Assembly: GCA_002380675.1 (NCBI GenBank)
Contig: DFWB01000107.1
Span: forward strand, 1-6,694
From: Akkermansiaceae bacterium UBA4145
GTDB lineage: Bacteria; Verrucomicrobiota; Verrucomicrobiia; Verrucomicrobiales; Akkermansiaceae
Length of the DNA stretch: 6,694 nucleotides
Reading direction: 5' to 3'
Below are positions 5,071 to 6,694 of the stretch, piece after piece. Below the pieces are notes generated by a model that saw only the letters and a list, made by a program, of their open reading frames with translations, was not told the DNA's origin and made no database searches. Position 1 is the first letter of the stretch. Each line of letters starts with the position of its first letter. The position numbers were made by a program, and so were the translations under genes.

Positions 5071-6694
5071 GGAAAAACACACTGGTGGTCTACGTCGGGT
5101 TACTGCTACTCCCATTGAGCAGTGGGAATGCGGATGAGGTGCCTCAGGCTAATCTTGAGGAATACCGCAAAAGTGTAGAACCTGCCCTGAGGGCCACATG
5201 TATTGGGTGCCACGGTCCGGAAAAACAGAAGGGAAGTTTTCGAATTGATACGCTGGATGCGGATCTCCTTCAGGGTGGGGATGTCAGTTGGTGGTTGGAA
5301 GTGTTTGAAGTGATTAGCAATGGAGAGATGCCGCCAGAAGGCGCAGAGGTTCAGTTGACAGACGAGGCAAGCACGCGAGTCGTGGACTGGTTATCAGGTG
5401 AGATCCTGCTGGCGTCCCAAGTCAGGCGAAGCGAGGAGGGGCATACCTCCTTTCGAAGGATGACGCGGTATGAATATAACTACGCGATGCAGGATTTGCT
5501 GGGTCTGGATTTTGACTTTTCACGGGACCTGCCGCCGGAGACCTCTTCCGAAGATGGATTTAAGAATAGCTCTGAGATATTGCAGATGACGGCAGGGCAA
5601 CTGATGCAATATCGCGTGCAGGCTCGGCGGGCATTGGAGATTGCAACAGTCCGCGGTGCCGAGCCAGCGCCTGTCTATTACGGGATTTCCATGAGGAGTT
5701 TCAATGAGCGCTTTGATCCCGGTTATGCGGCTTCTGTGGTCCGGACAAGAAAGAGAATGGTGGAAGAGAGCTTGTCGCTGGTAGATGCTCTTGCCGGAGA
5801 AGAGAAGAAATACAGAGGGCATCCCGGAGGAACGCACTTCAGGAATCTTCTCACTGGGCAGGGAGTGGGAACGAAGTGGAGTTATCCCGGCGGAAAATAT
5901 TCGTGGAAGCCAACGGTTATTCGTCCGGCTATTCCTGCCGTCATGCAGGACGTGGTTGTCCTCGCTCCAAACAGAAAATTCATCGTCGACGTGGGTACTG
6001 GCTTGCCGGATGCGGGAAACATGAGAGTCAGGATTCGGGCCGCACGCCTTGCAGGTGATGCAGGAAACTACGAGCCTACCGTCCGATTATATTTTGGAAA
6101 TCAGCCAAGTAATGATTCACGGCTATCGGTAAATGTGGGTGGCGACATCTCCATCGAGGCTCCTCCGGATGCTCCCCGCTTTTACCATTGGGATGTTCCG
6201 CTGTCCGAAGTGCCTCGTAATGCCTTTCGGCACAGTCACCAACTTGGGCAATTGCCCAACCCGGCAGAATTCCTGTCCTTTCTCAACACTTCCAGCAGGC
6301 CAGTGTCTCTGGTTGTCGACTATATCGAGATCATTGCGCCTGCGCTCGAGCAGTGGCCACCTGAATCACACACCCGTATCTTTTTTTCCAGCAAACGATC
6401 GCTCGATGAACGGCTTTACGCGCGGGAAGTTATCGAGCGCTTCATGTTTCGGGCATGGCGCCGGCCCGTGACTGAGAAGGAAGTTGAACAGAAGATGCTT
6501 CTTTACGAAAAGTTGAGGCCCAATTGTGCTGATTTCCAGGAAGCCATTGTGGAGGTGCTGTCCTCGGTTTTGTCGTCTCCGAACTTTCTCTATCTTGGTC
6601 GAATAGTTGAGAGGGGGAATGAGGCGACGCGTATTACGGATCTCGAATTGGCCAGTCGACTCTCGTTCTTTTTGTGGAGTAGCCTGCCTGATGC
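5067..6694 (+). CDS. Secreted planctomycete-type cytochrome c / DUF1587-DUF1595-DUF1592 protein (3' end missing)
   Basis: A single uninterrupted frame of 542 codons runs off the right edge with no stop. The N-terminus has a signal peptide (RKNTLVVYVGLLLLPLSSG, cleavage near residue 22). A cytochrome c domain follows, with the haem motif CIGCH (45-49) and GEMPP (86-90), whose Met88 is the likely axial ligand. FRRMTRYEYNYAMQDLLGLD (129-148) marks a DUF1587 domain. Residues about 200-440 are unassigned. REVIERFMFRAWRRPVTEKE (453-472) is DUF1595-like, and LSSPNFLYL (502-510) with LASRLSFFLWSSLPD (528-542) opens DUF1592. DUF1588 and DUF1585 are expected beyond the edge. This architecture is typical of Planctomycetes and Verrucomicrobia; the biochemical role is not established, though an extracytoplasmic redox function, perhaps in polysaccharide breakdown, is often suggested. 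The ATG at 5067 is chosen because it begins the signal peptide. No Shine-Dalgarno sequence is present. A DUF1552 gene often follows such genes. Confidence 0.93.
   Translation, partial: MRKNTLVVYVGLLLLPLSSGNADEVPQANLEEYRKSVEPALRATCIGCHGPEKQKGSFRIDTLDADLLQGGDVSWWLEVFEVISNGEMPPEGAEVQLTDEASTRVVDWLSGEILLASQVRRSEEGHTSFRRMTRYEYNYAMQDLLGLDFDFSRDLPPETSSEDGFKNSSEILQMTAGQLMQYRVQARRALEIATVRGAEPAPVYYGISMRSFNERFDPGYAASVVRTRKRMVEESLSLVDALAGEEKKYRGHPGGTHFRNLLTGQGVGTKWSYPGGKYSWKPTVIRPAIPAVMQDVVVLAPNRKFIVDVGTGLPDAGNMRVRIRAARLAGDAGNYEPTVRLYFGNQPSNDSRLSVNVGGDISIEAPPDAPRFYHWDVPLSEVPRNAFRHSHQLGQLPNPAEFLSFLNTSSRPVSLVVDYIEIIAPALEQWPPESHTRIFFSSKRSLDERLYAREVIERFMFRAWRRPVTEKEVEQKMLLYEKLRPNCADFQEAIVEVLSSVLSSPNFLYLGRIVERGNEATRITDLELASRLSFFLWSSLPD

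Noticed and set aside
5520..6471. Several 60-112 codon frames on both strands (5520-5837 minus, 5785-6024 plus, 6133-6471 plus)
   Set aside because: All lie within the continuous reading frame of the cytochrome/DUF1592 gene, which is open from 5067 to the window end; they are out-of-frame readings.

Overview
The window looks like ordinary chromosomal DNA from a Verrucomicrobia/Planctomycetes-type bacterium, most likely Verrucomicrobia. Three things point there. There is a DUF1080 secreted protein. There is a large planctomycete-type cytochrome c/DUF1587/DUF1592 protein. The lexA upstream region carries TGTTC-N4-AAACA, one base away from the TGTTC-N4-GAACA LexA box reported for Verrucomicrobia. 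The phylum assignment is an inference from gene content and this motif; no rRNA is present.

Layout. A leftward block of five genes covers 4067 down to 1. In transcription order it holds a serine D-Ala-D-Ala carboxypeptidase-family protein (3156..4067), bioF (1997..3145, 10 bp behind), a secreted DUF1080 protein (1227..1958), a secreted glycerophosphodiester phosphodiesterase (324..1139) and the first 65 codons of ftsY (1..195, running off the left edge). Gaps grow along the block (10, 38, 87 and 128 bp), so the first two genes are probably co-transcribed while ftsY may have its own promoter. The 136-bp region 4068..4203 is divergent and holds the lexA operator. lexA (4204..4818) reads rightward. 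After a 248-bp spacer with a perfect TATAAT hexamer and two overlapping mini-ORFs comes a large secreted haem-binding protein (5067 to beyond 6694) that runs off the right edge.

The genes do not form one pathway. ftsY (membrane targeting), lexA (SOS response), bioF (biotin) and the peptidoglycan carboxypeptidase are housekeeping functions. The other three encode exported proteins of a polymer- or phosphodiester-degrading kind common in these phyla.

I see no mobile element, CRISPR array, tRNA, rRNA or convincing intrinsic terminator. I did not find a previously undescribed multi-gene system. The observations most worth a second look are the lexA operator with a repeated half-site at the start codon, the chain of overlapping mini-ORFs ahead of the cytochrome gene, the lack of Shine-Dalgarno sequences before every gene, and the unassigned central region of the cytochrome protein.
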